NCBI GenBank assembly: GCA_027943335.1
Contig: BSBK01007859.1
Span: forward strand, 186,001 to 250,000
Direction: 5' to 3'
Length of the DNA stretch: 64,000 bases
Origin: Chamaecyparis obtusa
Taxonomy: Eukaryota > Streptophyta > Pinopsida > Cupressales > Cupressaceae
How positions within the stretch are numbered: the stretch's first letter is position 1; each line of letters begins with the position of its first letter. The translations under genes were made by a program, and so were the position numbers. This document shows, one piece after another, positions 49,426 to 61,224 of the stretch. The notes under the pieces were generated by a model, which was given only the letters and a program-made list of their open reading frames with translations, had not been told where the DNA came from and searched no databases.

Positions 49426-50710
49426 CATATTCTTCTCTGTAGATGCTACTATGTGCTAGGGAACTTCTTAGAACTGTTGGTATATTCTTACAACTTGTTA
49501 CACCTGGGATATTCTTCTCTGTAGATGCTACTATGTGCCGCGGTCCAAACGGGCCCATAAATGTGGTTGAATAGCAATACATTCAAGTGGCAATTACACA
49601 AGGGATAGTCACTGTGAGATGTCCTCATGTGTGACTGTCCTTGTCACAAATGAGGACATCTCACAGTGACTGTCCCTTGTGTAATTTCCACTTGAATGAG
49701 GATAGTCACTGTAAAGACAACATGATAATGTACACTTACAGCCCGTGTACATTATCATGTTGTCTTTAGAGTGACTATCCTCATTTGTTGAAGAAGAAAA
49801 GCATTAATGTGGCTGAATAGCGATACATTCAAGTGGCAATCACACAAGGGACAGTCACTGTGAGATGTCCTCATTTGTGACTGTCCTTACAGTGAGTGTA
49901 CATTATCATGTTGTCTTTAGAGTGACTGTCCTCATTTGTTGAAGAAGAAAAGCATTAATGTGGTTCAATAGCAATACATTCAAGTGGCAATTACACAAGG
50001 GACAATCGATCACTGTGAGATGTCCTCATGTGTGACTATCCTTGTCACAAATGAGGACATCTCACAATGACTGTCCCTTGTGTAATTCAAGTGGCAATTA
50101 CACAAGGGACAGTCACTGTGAGATGTCCTCATTTGTGACTGTCCTTACAATGAGTGTACATTATCATGTTGTCTTTAGAGTGACTGTCCTCATTTGTTGA
50201 AGAAGAAAAGCATTAATGTGGTTCAATAGCAATACATTCAAGTGGCAATTACACAAGGGACAATCGATCACTGTGAGATGTCCTCATGTGTGACTATCCT
50301 TGTCACAAATGAGGACATCTCACAATGACTGTCCCTTCTGTAATTGCCACTTGAATGAGGACAGTCACTGTAAAGACAACATGATAATGTACACATACAA
50401 TGAGTGTACATTATCATGTTGTCTTTACAGTGGCTGCCCTCATGTTGTATATTCTTCTCTGTAGATGCTACTATGTGCTAGGGAACTTCTTAGAACTGTT
50501 GGTATATTCTTACAACTTGTTACATCTGGGATATTCTTCTCTGTAGATGCTACTGTGTGTCGTGGTCCAAACGGGCCCATAAATGTGGTTGAATAGCAAT
50601 ACATTCAAGTGGCAATTACACAAGGGACAGTCACTGTGAGATGTCCTCATGTGTGACTGTCCTTGTCACAAATGAGGACATCTCACAGTGACTGTCCCTT
50701 GTGTAATTAA
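49426..50710 (-). repeat. CACTA right arm: hairpin array, second block
   Basis: It is bounded by inverted gggcccgtttgga-type modules at 49431-49560 and 50452-50582. Between them lie several tgagatgtcctcatttgtga, cttacagtgagtgtacatta, tttgttgaagaagaaaagca and acaagggacaatcgatcac units. Confidence 0.88.
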
Positions 50711-51118
50711 GTATTGTGGGGAAGCATTCTAAATAACCAAAGCCGCTAACAATAAATTCAACACAGATATGTCCTCATTTCTGGGTATTTTAGCTCTCTA
50801 ACAGCTGAATACCAGATTAAATAATAATGACAAAAGAAAAATAAACCCAACGTACTCAGAAATTGTAGCTGTGATTTTGCGGAGGGAATCTCTCTCGGTG
50901 CTGTTGAAAACACAAATGACAACCCGCTTGATTTCGCGGAGGGAATCTCTCTCGGTGCTGTTCAAAACACAAATGACAACCCGCTTTGTTCAAAACACAA
51001 ATGATAACCCGCTTGATTTCGCGGAGGGAATCTCTCTCGGCGCTGTTGAAAACACAAATGACAACGTTCCTTTTTTTTTTTGCACTTATATCCCGACCAA
51101 CATAAGGTCCATTTGTAA
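50711..51118 (-). repeat. CACTA right arm: inverted copy of the 34376-34785 module
   Basis: Reverse-complemented it gives the same sequence, including the identical start of the open frame and the irregular triple gattccctccgcg words. Together with 34376-34785 it forms one of the longest inverted-repeat pairs of the element. Confidence 0.88.
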
Positions 51119-52155
51119 TACAACATGATAATGTACACTTACAGTGAGTGTACATTATCATGTTGTCCTTAGAGTGACTATCCTCATTTGTTGAAGAAGA
51201 AAAGCATTAATGTGGCTGAATAGCAATACATTCAAGTGGCAATTACACAAGGGACAGTCACTATGAGATGTCCTCATTTGTGACTGTCCTTACAGTGAGT
51301 GTACATTATCATGGTGTCTTTAGAGTGACTGTCCTCATTTGTTGAAGAAGAAAAGCATTAATGTGGTTGAATAGCAATACATTCAAGTGGCAATTACACA
51401 AGGGACAATCACTGTGAGATGTCCTCATGTGTGACTGTCCTTGTCACAAATGAGGACATCTCACAATGACTGTCCCTTGTGTAATTCAAGTGGCAATTAC
51501 ACAAGGGACAGTCACTGTGAGATGTCCTCATTTGTGACTGTCCTTACAGTGAGTGTACATTATCATGTTGTCTTTAGAGTGACTGTCCTCATTTGTTGAA
51601 GAAGAAAAGCATTAATGTGGTTCAATAGCAATACATTCAAGTGGCAATTACACAAGGGACAATCGATCACTGTGAGATGTCCTCATGTGTGACTATCCTT
51701 GTCACAAATGAGGACATCTCACAATGACTGTCCCTTCTGTAATTGCCACTTGAAAGAGGACAGTCACTGTAAAGACAACATGATAATGTACACATACAAT
51801 GAGTGTACATTATCATGTTGTCTTTACAGTGGCTGCCCTCATGTTGTATATTCTTCTCTATAGATGCTACTATGTGCTAGGGAACTTCTTAGAACTGTTG
51901 GTATATTCTTACAACTTGTTACACCTGGGATATTCTTCTCTGTAGATGCTACTGTGTGCTGGGGTCCAAACGGGCCCATAAATGTGGTTGAATAGCAATA
52001 CATTCAAGTGGCAATTACACAAGGGACAGTCACTGTGAGATGTCCTCATGTGTGACTGTCCTTGTCACAAATGAGGACATCTCACAGTGACTGTCCCTTG
52101 TGTAATTGCCACTTGAATGAGGACAGTCACTGTAAAGACAACATGATAATGTACA
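51119..52155 (-). repeat. CACTA right arm: hairpin array, third block
   Basis: It has the same units as the second block, with an inverted gggcccgtttgga-type module at 51848-51981. It starts with the inverted pair gataatgtacacttacagtg / agtgtacattatcatgttgt. Confidence 0.88.
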
Positions 52156-52473
52156 CAAGTACCGTGAAGGTAGTTGCAAGTTACGGCTGTTTCATTGCAT
52201 ACCCGAAACAATGAAGATGTTACGGTCCACAAAACGTTTGTGCTTGAAAGATGAACAAATAAAATTAAACTTCTAAATAACCAGAGCCGCTAACAATAAA
52301 TTCAACACGGATATGTCCTCATTTCTGGGTATTTTAGCTCTGTAACAGCTGAATACCAGATTACATAATAATGACAAAAGAAAAATAAACCCAACGTACT
52401 CAGAAATTATAGCTGTGATTTCGCGGAGGGAATCTCTCTCGGCACTGTTGAAAATACAAATGACAACGTTTCT
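52156..52473 (-). repeat. CACTA right arm: inverted copy of the 28490-29118 module end
   Basis: The reverse complement matches 28830-29118 (gtaactt...cgggtatgcaatgaaacag, tttgtggaccgtaac, gagtacgttgggtttattt) and ends at cggcactgttgaaaat. It recurs 1433 bases on, at 53588. Confidence 0.87.
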
Positions 52474-53587
52474 CTACATTATCATGTTGCCTTTACAGTG
52501 ACTGTCCCTTGTGTAATTGCCACTTGAAGGAGGACAGTCACTGTAAAGACAACATGATAATGTACACTTACAGCCCGTGTACATTATCATGTTGTCTTTA
52601 GAGTGACTATCCTCATTTGTTGAAGAAGAAAAGCATTAATGTGGCTGAATAGCAATACATTCAAGTGGCAATCACACAAGGGACAGTCACTGTGAGATGT
52701 CCTCATTTGTGACTGTCCTTACAGTGAGTGTACATTATCATGTTGTCTTTAGAGTGACTGTCCTCATTTGTTGAAGAAGAAAAGCATTAATGTGGTTCAA
52801 TAGCAATACATTCAAGTGGCAATTACACAAGGGACAATCGATCACTGTGAGATGTCCTCATGTGTGACTATCCTTGTCACAAATGAGGACATCTCACAAT
52901 GACTATCCCTTGTGTAATTCAAGTGGCAATTACACAAGGGACAGTCACTGTGAGATGTCCTCATTTGTGATTGTCCTTACAATGAGTGTACATTATCATG
53001 TTGTCTTTAGAGTGACTGTCCTCATTTGTTGAAGAAGAAAAGCATTAATGTGGTTCAATAGCAATACATTCAAGTGGCAATTACACAAGGGACAATCGAT
53101 CACTGTGAGATGTCCTCATGTGTGACTATCCTTGTCACAAATGAGGACATCTCACAATGACTGTCCCTTCTGTAATTGCCACTTGAATGAGGACAGTCAC
53201 TGTAAAGACAACATGATAATGTACACATACAATGAGTGTACATTATCATGTTGTCTTTACAGTGGCTGCCCTCATGTTGTATATTCTTCTCTGTAGATGC
53301 TACTATGTGCTAGGGAACTTCTTAGAACTGTTGGTATATTCTTACAACTTGTTACACCTGGGATATTCTTCTCTGTAGATGCTACTGTGTGCTGGGGTCC
53401 AAACGGGCCCATAAATGTGGTTGAATAGCAATACATTCAAGTGGCAATTACACAAGGGACAGTCACTGTGAGATGTCCTCGTGTGACTGTCCTTGTCACA
53501 AATGAGGACATCTCATAGTGACTGTCCCTTGTGTAATTGCCACTTGAATGAGGAAAGTCACTGTAAAGACAACATGATAATGTACAC
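52474..53587 (-). repeat. CACTA right arm: hairpin array, fourth block
   Basis: It is very similar, unit for unit, to 51119-52155 and 49700-50710, with an inverted gggcccgtttgga-type module at 53281-53414. It belongs to a higher-order tandem repeat of about 1.43 kb. Confidence 0.88.
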
Positions 53588-53882
53588 AAGTACCGTGAAG
53601 GTAGTTGCAAGTTACGGCTGTTTCATTGCATACCCGAAACAATGAAGATGTTACGGTCCAGAAAACATTTGTGCTTGAAAGATGAACAAATAAAATTAAA
53701 CTTCTAAATAACCAGAGCCGCTAACAATAAATTCAACACAGATATGTCCTCATTTCTGGGTATTTTAGCTCTGTAACAGCTGAATACCAGATTACATAAT
53801 AATGGCAAAAGAAAAATAAACCCAACGTACTCAGAAATTGTAGCTATGATTTCGCGGAGGGAATCTCTCTCGGCACTGTTAT
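53588..53882 (-). repeat. CACTA right arm: second inverted copy of the module end
   Basis: It is near-identical to 52156-52473, breaking off at cggcactgtt just before a scrap of the hairpin unit. Confidence 0.87.
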
Positions 53883-54090
53883 CTTGTCCCTTGTGTAATT
53901 GCCTTGGAATCTTGTATGTAACATGCACAGGCATTTCATGGCTAAATGAATCTATTTAAAAGCATCAACTTTTCTTACATGATGCTGGATACATAAGTAG
54001 AACAAGCGTATATCAAATTGGAAGCAATCAGAACTCCACAATGACATATTATTTAGAGTACTCTTCAGTTTAAGTAATAATGCATATATT
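53883..54090. other. Short unassigned spacer in the right arm
   Basis: Apart from cttgtgtaattgcc at its start, the sequence is single-copy within this window and has no gene. Confidence 0.6.
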
Positions 54091-54545
54091 GACACTGTAA
54101 AGACAACATGATAATGTACACTCACTGTAAAGACAACATGATAATGTACACTCACTGTAAGGACAGTCACAAATGAGGACATCTCACAGTGACTGTCCCT
54201 AGTGTAATTGCCACTTGAATGTATTGCTATTCAGCCACATTAATGCTTTTCTTCTTCAACAAATGAGGATAGTCACTGTAAAGACAACATGATAATGTAC
54301 ACTCACTGTGAGTGTACATTATCATGTTGTCTTTACAGTGACTATCCTCATTTGTTGAAGAAGAAAAGCATTAATGTGGCTGAATAGCAATACATTCAAG
54401 TGGCAATTACACTAGGGACAGTCACTGTAAGATGTCCTCATTTGTGACTGTCCTTACAGTGAGTGTACATTATCATGTTGTCTTTACAGTGGCTGTCCTC
54501 ATTTGTTGAAAGAAAAAAGCATTAATGTGGTTCATAAGCAATGTA
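54091..54545 (-). repeat. CACTA right arm: outermost hairpin array
   Basis: A near-perfect palindrome is centred near 54310: gataatgtacactcactgtg joins agtgtacattatcatgttgt, and the flanks (ctcacagtgactgtccct, ttctgttcttcaac-type units) are inverted about that centre for some 230 bases on each side. Confidence 0.87.
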
Positions 54546-54570
54546 TTAAATTAAATTTTTTTTTTAATCC

Positions 54571-54847
54571 ACCCACGGGCGTCGCAATTGCGACGGAAAC
54601 CCGTCGCAATGCGATGCAGGCGCCCGTCGCAATTGCTTGGGAGGTCCATCGCGATTGCGACGGCCCTCCGAAGCCATGCGACGGGGGGGCGACGGCCATG
54701 CCGCTTCTTAAATCTTAGCCACATTGCGACGGATAGGTGTTGCAATTGCGACGGCTACCCATAGACATCACAATTTGCGACTAAAAAATAGCGACGTCTA
54801 TGGGTGTTTCTATTGCGACACATAGCTGTCGCAATTGCGACACATAG
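54571..54847 (+). repeat. CACTA right GC-rich subterminal region
   Basis: It is dense in gtcgcaattgcgac-type words, with perfect copies of GTCGCAATTGCGAC at 54581-54594 and 54828-54841 and many partial ones. It is the counterpart of 28114-28250. Confidence 0.8.
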
Positions 54848-54878
54848 CCGTCACAAAATGACCCAAAATGTATTAGTG
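54848..54878 (-). repeat. CACTA right terminal inverted repeat
   Basis: Reverse-complemented it reads CACTAATACATTTTGGGTCA and ends GTGACGGC. It is followed by att, matching the att before 28083. Confidence 0.93.
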
Positions 54879-55307
54879 ATTGGAATATCAGAGATGCTAT
54901 CAATCAATTAATAATGAGTGGATTGTTTTCCACAATGGATTGGAGTCCATTTTAGGGTTGTAGCCCTTGTTGTATTCTTAGGATTTTTGCCCTCTATTGT
55001 ATTTGATCAGTGATCTCTATGCTATAATCCTAAATGCCTATGCATTACAATTTGTAACTTTAAAAGGGTTATCATGCAAGTACATCATCTTGTGGGTTTG
55101 ATCCCCACTATGTTTTTTTCCTTAACTGGGTTTCCACACAAAAATTATGGTGTTATGTGTTCTTGTACTTTGTGGTTCAGTGCTTTAATGTTTATCATTC
55201 TGATTTAAGTTTTATTGTTAAGTGCTGGGTGAAGTTTTGAGATTATCGATCACAAATAATTCACCCCTACCCCCTCTTAGTTGTGTGTGTTTCCTTATTT
55301 CTAATAG
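54879..55307 (+). repeat. Probable solo LTR, right part
   Basis: It continues 27115-28082 after the CACTA insertion. It contains the phrases gggtttccacacaaaaatta and attcacccctaccccctctt near its end, typical of a copia LTR end, and finishes near TTTCTAATA. Confidence 0.58.
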
Positions 55308-57497
55308 AATATTTCTAGCCCAACCTCATCTATATATTTGAAAGGATCTACCTCATGATTATTAACTTCCTATTCTTATAAAACTAAATCTATAACTCTT
55401 TCAATAGGGGTATTCTTCTCATGGATGACAAGTTTCTCCTCTAGATCTTGCTCATAAAAAGTAAGATTAACATTAATGGAAGTAGGAACATAGGTCTTAA
55501 TGTGGTCATTGGATAATGCTTCTAATTTTATATCACTTTAGTACCATATTTTTTTCTTAAAAATAGGTGTGACCAATCAAATGATGAATAACCCCCCAAC
55601 TTTGTAGTGAAATCCCTACCAAGACATATGGAAAAATTTAGTGGAAGATCTATTACATATATGTCTTGTGGGATTGAAAAATTGGGATAAGACTGCAAAG
55701 TAAGACTTAGATTTCTAACCACTCCAACTATATTGATGGCTGGCCCATCCACATGAACTACCTATTTTTTCATAGGCTCATATGACAAACCCAATTTATC
55801 CACTAACTTCTTTGGCATTTATGAGATACTAGCTCTTGAATCTATCATGAAATTATGTACTAAGAAATTTCCAATAATCAAAGTAACATAAAATGGTGGT
55901 CTCTTTACCTCTTGGATCTGATACTCACTCTTTGGCTAGGAATTATTTGCAAGCATTACTTATTTTTTTCTCTTTAATAGGCTCATATGTCAGTGAAATC
56001 TTTTCTAAGACTTCCAACATTAGATATTTTTGTCTAGGGATTTGTAAAGCATCCAACATTTACATACTAATAGTAGATATCATCATATGATCCACACTAT
56101 TGAACTAGGTTTTACTAACCTTTTTTTATCCTTTAGGAACAACAACACCTATTAGTTCTTATAGAGGTGGTGATTGCACTTTTGGCTACTCTTTAGTTGG
56201 CAACACCTAACCCCTTGGTAAATGTTCTTTAGAGATGGATCCACAACTTGACCTTGTATTCTTGTAGAACCCTAATTTTTTACATTATCATCTTGTTGTT
56301 GGATGTTATAATCTTGTTGTCCCATGCCAACAACAATTTTATTTGATCCTATATTAACTACAATAAGGATATAATTCTGATTTCTTCCTTGTGGGAAGTT
56401 TGCAACAAAAAAATATTCACCTTTCCAATTCATTAAGGCCACATCAGGAGTACCTTGATAATTTTTAGAAGCTTACTATTTGTGAGTGTCATGTACTACA
56501 TTTTCTTGAGCCAAAGCATTATTCTAAACCATGAAGTCTTGATTTTGTAACCCATTAGAGAAAGTGGTCTGATTATGATATTGGTTACATGGAAAAAACC
56601 ACTCATAATCTTGTGCATAATTATTTTGCATAGGTACAAGCTATCTTAAAGATCTTGGAAGATTGGTATTATAAAGATTATTGGGTCTAAAATTGTAATT
56701 ATTTATTTGGCCCTGAGATTAAGGTAAGTATGCTTATTAGAATGATATGGAGCTTGATAATGCTTCTTTTTTATATTAACTAATTCATTTCTAAAGGTTT
56801 TCAAAGTCATTTGTATGTTTTCATTTTTCTCCTTAATATATTTCATCTCTTGGAATTGATATGGGACAACATCAATACGAGATGAAGCTTGATGGTTTAA
56901 TGTTGGTAATGAATCAACAATAGCTATATCAAGTGTCATTATAAGGACAATTGGTTGTAACTTAGGGGAAAATGGCATTGGAAGCCTTGGGGCCATCTTA
57001 CTAGCTTGGGTTAGACAATATTATGCCCTTATAGCCATATCATAAGCTTCTAGTAAAGTTCAACTACCTATAGACATAATCATTACTAAAATATCACTAT
57101 TAAAATGCCTTAAGATAATACTTAAAAGTATTATTAGTAGATGGATGACCTTATTGTAAGTGGAATTATATTCCAATTCTTTTAAAAATGGAAGATGAAA
57201 TCTATCATATGCTCATGAGGAGCTCTTTTTATGGTGGTCAATTTCTTAACCAAAGAGAGATGATATGCCTTGTCTTCAAAATGTGCACTTAGAACAACAC
57301 CTAGAAGATCCCAAGTTTTAATTGAGTTAATAGGGAAAACCTCTAATCCATGTTGATATTATAAATGCACCTTGGTTGTCATGAAGGAGGTAGAAACAAA
57401 ACTAAGGAGTCTCCATTTGGAGGAATCTTATCTCATGCAACCACAATATGATTCTAGGGGAAGGATGAAAAAGGAAATATTTGAACATGGGAATTCC
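55308..57497 (-). pseudogene. G2: gypsy-like gag and protease, broken
   Basis: On the minus strand the right part (57061-57400) reads HFEDKAYHLSLVKKLTTIKR then APHEHMIDF, like a retrotransposon Gag. The middle is low-complexity with 56703-56996 open. At about 55840 the protease site reads FMIDSRASIS (DSG changed to DSR), then a stop, MPKKLVDKLGLSYEPMKK, a stop, VVHVDGPAINIVGVVRNLSL. The stretch 55528-55752 continues VIDLPLNFSICLGRDFTTKL, a pattern of the protease region of some plant gypsy elements. Several stops and a changed active site make it inactive. Its left end meets the LTR at 55307; its right end abuts the truncated LTR of G3. Confidence 0.68.
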
Positions 57498-58511
57498 CTT
57501 ACAATATTTTGTAGGACAAAGCCTTGAATTATTACCCAGGTCTACTCAGAACTACCCTAGACAATACTACAGGCCTTCTTTATATAGGCAATTTCCACCG
57601 CCCGAGAAGGTTCCAGAAATTTAGCCCTTAGGACCGACCAAACTTAGAATTATTTTATTTTACAATTTATTACATCAAAGTCGGCTCAAAATGACTCTTG
57701 AAACCCAAACAAAAATTTTGAAGGAAAATTATTTACTGCCATTTCAGGTGACCCAACTTCCGAAGACCATAAGTCATCGCTAGTTGACCCGATTGACTAT
57801 TATAACCCCATACTGGAAATGCCACAAAGTGCTCTACAAGCTTGTCCAGTGCTAAGCCCTCGCCACCCAAATTTTTGACCTCATCTGGGGCATCTAAAGC
57901 CTTCAAAACTGAGTCTGAAGTTTTTGTACCCTACTACCAATACCAAAAATCTTCAATATCTTCAAAACTAGACCTGATCTAGCCATGAAACTTTACTGGC
58001 AAGCTAATATGATTGAGATGGACCTCCATAAGTGAAATCAGAATATTCTGAGATTGTATGATTAACATACTAAAAATAGCAAGTTTCCATAAATAGCAGC
58101 TCTATACAAGATAGCCCTTATTGAATACAAAAACAAAAATATTTTTGGGTGATGCAAGATTGCTCTTACACCCAGGATGCTCCTGCATCAGACACCCGAG
58201 GTAATTTGAGAAGTGACCCTGTCACGACTTAGGTGTGCAGAGGAAAACCAAGATGGTTAACCTCCTCCTTTGTCAACCATGATGAATCTTCAATAGGTCA
58301 TCCTTTCCACTTGACCAGATATTCTTCATATGTCCTCTTCCTTGTGCTTTTGCCAACTCGACTATCCAATATGTCCTCAATCTCTTTGTTATCTGAACTA
58401 GTTGCTGGAATACTCCACTGTGCTGCTGTAATGTCATCTTCAACACCTCCCTCATGATACTCTATCAAATTTGAAATGTTAAACACTCATGAAATATTTA
58501 GCTCAATAGGA
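57498..58511 (-). repeat. G3 3' LTR, truncated outer end
   Basis: It matches 62979-64000 closely and in order (ttcccttaca...gtaggacaaagccttgaatt, ctttatataggcaatttcca). The match reaches the end of the window, so the inner limit is not known. It contains the chromodomain codons and the end of pol. The tatatagg near 57590 (plus strand) could belong to a promoter read the other way only by chance. Confidence 0.85.
58200..58490 (-). pseudogene. G3 chromodomain at the end of pol, inside the LTR
   Basis: The minus strand reads EIEDILDSRVGKSTRKRTYE then EYLVKWKGHPIEDSSWLTKE, a chromodomain with the usual YLVKWKG and W positions. Such domains steer integration to marked chromatin in chromoviruses. 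The same codons recur in the right LTR at 63700-63990, as expected if the LTR overlaps the end of pol. The frame ends at a stop after GFPLHT in both copies. Confidence 0.87.
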
Positions 58512-58689
58512 AATTCTACCTCATACGCATTTCTTGAATCATGCTTCTTCAGTATCATACATGGTCCAAACTTCTTCATTTTTAGCTTATTATATGTACC
58601 AACTGGAAATCATTTATTTCAAAAATGAACCACGACTTCATCCCCAACCTGAAAGTCCTTATGCCTCCTTTTCTCATCTACCTTAGCCT

Positions 58690-59550
58690 TATACTACGCA
58701 TTCATCTTGGTAATATGCTTCCTCACCTCCTCATGGATCTCTTCAAGTGTTCTGCAAAATCCTAAGCTTCAACACTACTTATTTCTCCTTTAGCTATCTT
58801 TCTCAATTCAGATGAATTTCTTGGACTACTTCCATATACAATCTGGAATGGTGATTTACCAGTGCTTCTATTGATAGAATTATTGTATGTAAATTTTGCC
58901 TGTGGTAAAATAAAATACCATTCTGTTGGCTTATCTCCAACCAAACATCTCAAAAAATTTCCCAAACTCCTATTCACCACCTTTGTCTGTCCATCAGTCT
59001 ATGGATGATGTGATGAACTAAACTTTAAATCTATCTTCAACTTATTCCACAATGTATGCCAAAAATATCCAACAAACTTAGTGTCCCGATCTGAAACTAT
59101 GGTCTTTGGCAACCCATGTAGTCTCACTACTTCTCTGAAAAATAATTCTGCTACATGAACAACATCATTAGTCTTCTTACAAGGAATGAAATGTGCCATC
59201 TTCAAAAATCTGTCAACCACCAAAAAAATTGAGTCATGTCCGAGCTGAGCCCTTGGCAAACCAAGAACAAACTCCATGCTGATATCCTCCCAAGGCTTCT
59301 CTGATACAGGTAATGGCTGATACAACCCTGTATTTTTCTTCACTCCTTTCACCATCTGACATACTCTACAACTCTGTACAATCTTCTTCACATCTTGTTG
59401 CAACTGTGGCCAATAATAATTCTCACTAACCAAAGAAAAGGTTTTATCATGACCAAAATGTCTAGCCAATCCTTCGCTATGCTTCTCTTTGATGAGATTC
59501 TCCCTCATAGAACTTTTTGGAATGCACAACTGACTCCCTCTGAATAGCAT
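58690..59550 (-). pseudogene. G3 integrase, broken
   Basis: The 183-codon open stretch 58999-59550 covers the H2C2 zinc region (HFGHDKTFSLV, CRVCQMVKG) and the catalytic core (DISMEFVLGLPRAQLG, FLVVDRFLKMAHFIPC, IVSDRDTKFVGYFWHTLW). It ends HHP-TAG-TDGQT, where TAG stands for the conserved Gln. The rest (58762-58980) reads VNRSLGNFLRCLVGDKPTEW then SPFQIVYG, followed by another TAG. Catalytic D and D are present and the E region lies past the stop. Confidence 0.92.
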
Positions 59551-59689
59551 ATCATCTTAGATGATGAAATCCAGCCATTTCATCCTATCTAGAGTAACAG
59601 GTTCTGTACAAGCTTTTCAAACTTCACCAAAATCAGGATCCTTTGGATACAAATTCTTGAGTTCCTTGAACCCAACCACTTCAATCTAC

Positions 59690-61210
59690 ATTTCTGTCAG
59701 CAATAGTTTCCTTCTGCTAAGAGAATCTGCAACCCTATTAGACTTTCCACTCCTGTGTTTCAAAACAAATGTATAACTCTGCAAAAACTCAACCCATTTC
59801 AAGTACCTTTGATTCAACTTTCTTTGACTATTCAAATATTGCAAAGCTTGATGATCAATATACAAAAAAAACTCCTTAGGAAGTAGATAATGTCTCCACT
59901 TCTTTAATGCCTAAACTATAGCATAAAATTCCTGATCATAAGTTGAATATTTCCTCTCGGCATCATTTAACTTCTCACTGAAATAAGCAATAGGTTTACC
60001 TTCTTGGCTCATAACAGCTCCTATTGCAGTACCACTAGCATCACAATCTACTTGAAACACCTTATTAAAATCTGGAAGTGCTAAAATAGGTTGTCCTGTA
60101 ACTTTTTGTTTCAACAATTGAAAACTCTTTTCTGCCCCATTAGTCCACTTAAACTCTTTTCTATCCCCTCTCATTGTTTCAGTCAAGGGTCCACAAATAC
60201 TGCTAAAATTTCTGATAAACTTTCTGTAAAAGCTAGGTAGACCATGAAAAGATCTTACCTCAGTAGCACTCCTTGGAGTAGGCCATTCAAGGATAGCCTG
60301 TACCTTCTCTGGGTCCATTTTTAGACCTTCTGCTAAAACTACACATCCCAAATACACTAATTATTTCTTCACAAAATTGCACTTCTTCAAATTAATCAAC
60401 AATTTCTCTTCTCTCAGCTTCTCAAATACCATATGAATATGCATCATATGCTCCTCCAATGTCTTACTAAAGATCAAAATATCATCTAGGTAAACAATGA
60501 CAAACTTACCTAGAAATTCTTTCAGAACCTCGTTCATGAGCCGCATGAAAGTGCTTGCTGCATTGGTTAGCCCAAAAGGCATGACTAACCACTCATACAA
60601 TCCTTCCTTTATCTTGAAGGTAGTCTTCCATTCATCTCCTTCTCTGATCCGAATCTGATGATATCCACTCTTTAGATCTATCTTTGAGAAATACATAGCT
60701 CCACTCAAACAATCCATAATATCATCCATTCATGGCAATGGAAACCTGTACTTGATTGTGATCTTGTTTATTGCTCTAGAATCTATACACATCCTCCACT
60801 CTCCATTCTTCTTTGGTGCTAATACCGCTGGTACAACACAGGGACTCAGACTCTCACAGATCAATCCTTTTTGTAACAACTCATGTACTTATCTGTTTAA
60901 TTCTTCACTTTCTGCAGGTGTCATTCTATGTGCTACCTTATTCGAAAAACTCACTCCTGGGATCAAGTCCATTTAATGATTGATCTTCCTGACTGGTGGT
61001 AATCCATCAGGCACATTATTAGATACAATATCTTGAAACTCATTCAACAAATCTGCAACTTCTACAGGAACATCTTCTACTTCCTCCTTACCAGCTTTTG
61101 GAATTAAAGAAAAACACACATGCTCATGCCTCATACCATCTAGGAACTTTCTTCCATCAAAAAAAGTTATTCTTGCACTACCACATACCTTTTCTTTTTT
61201 GTCATTCAAT
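59690..61210 (-). pseudogene. G3 reverse transcriptase and RNase H, broken
   Basis: The stretch 61209-60975 is the protease-RT linker (VADLLNEFQDIVSNNVPDGL). Next, [20 protein letters not shown] and [22 protein letters not shown], then 60361-60729 with [38 protein letters not shown] and [13 protein letters not shown]. RNase H begins in 59911-60357 (TNGAEKSFQLLKQKV, FQVDCDASGTAIGAVMSQEG) and continues ALKKWRHYLLPKEFFLYIDH. The stops stand for Gln or Arg codons at LNR-stop-VHEL, LP-stop-MDD, KK-stop-LVYLG and AIV-stop-ALKKW. All catalytic aspartates shown are kept. Confidence 0.92.
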
Positions 61211-61224
61211 TCCTTTATCTTATG

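Larger units (their letters stand above)
28083..54878 (+). mobile_element. Giant CACTA (En/Spm superfamily) DNA transposon, 26.8 kb
   Basis: The left end reads CACTAATACATTTGGGGTGA. The right end, reverse-complemented, reads CACTAATACATTTTGGGTCA. Both are flanked by ATT (28080-28082 and 54879-54881), the 3-bp duplication made by CACTA elements. The core (35840-44080) carries a TNP2-type transposase, a SET-domain gene and a TNPA-like gene, all plus strand. Long arms of hairpin-forming subterminal repeats lie in mirrored orientation on both sides. A solo LTR (31813-33836), a gypsy gag scrap (44447-44690) and probable captured exons (45725-46110, 48780-48973) sit inside. At 26796 bases it is far larger than typical CACTA elements. 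Confidence 0.93.

Noticed and set aside
29119..54545. CRISPR-like or satellite reading of the short repeats
   Set aside because: Units are long palindromes of mixed order with no regular spacers, they lie within CACTA ends, and the genome is clearly a plant.
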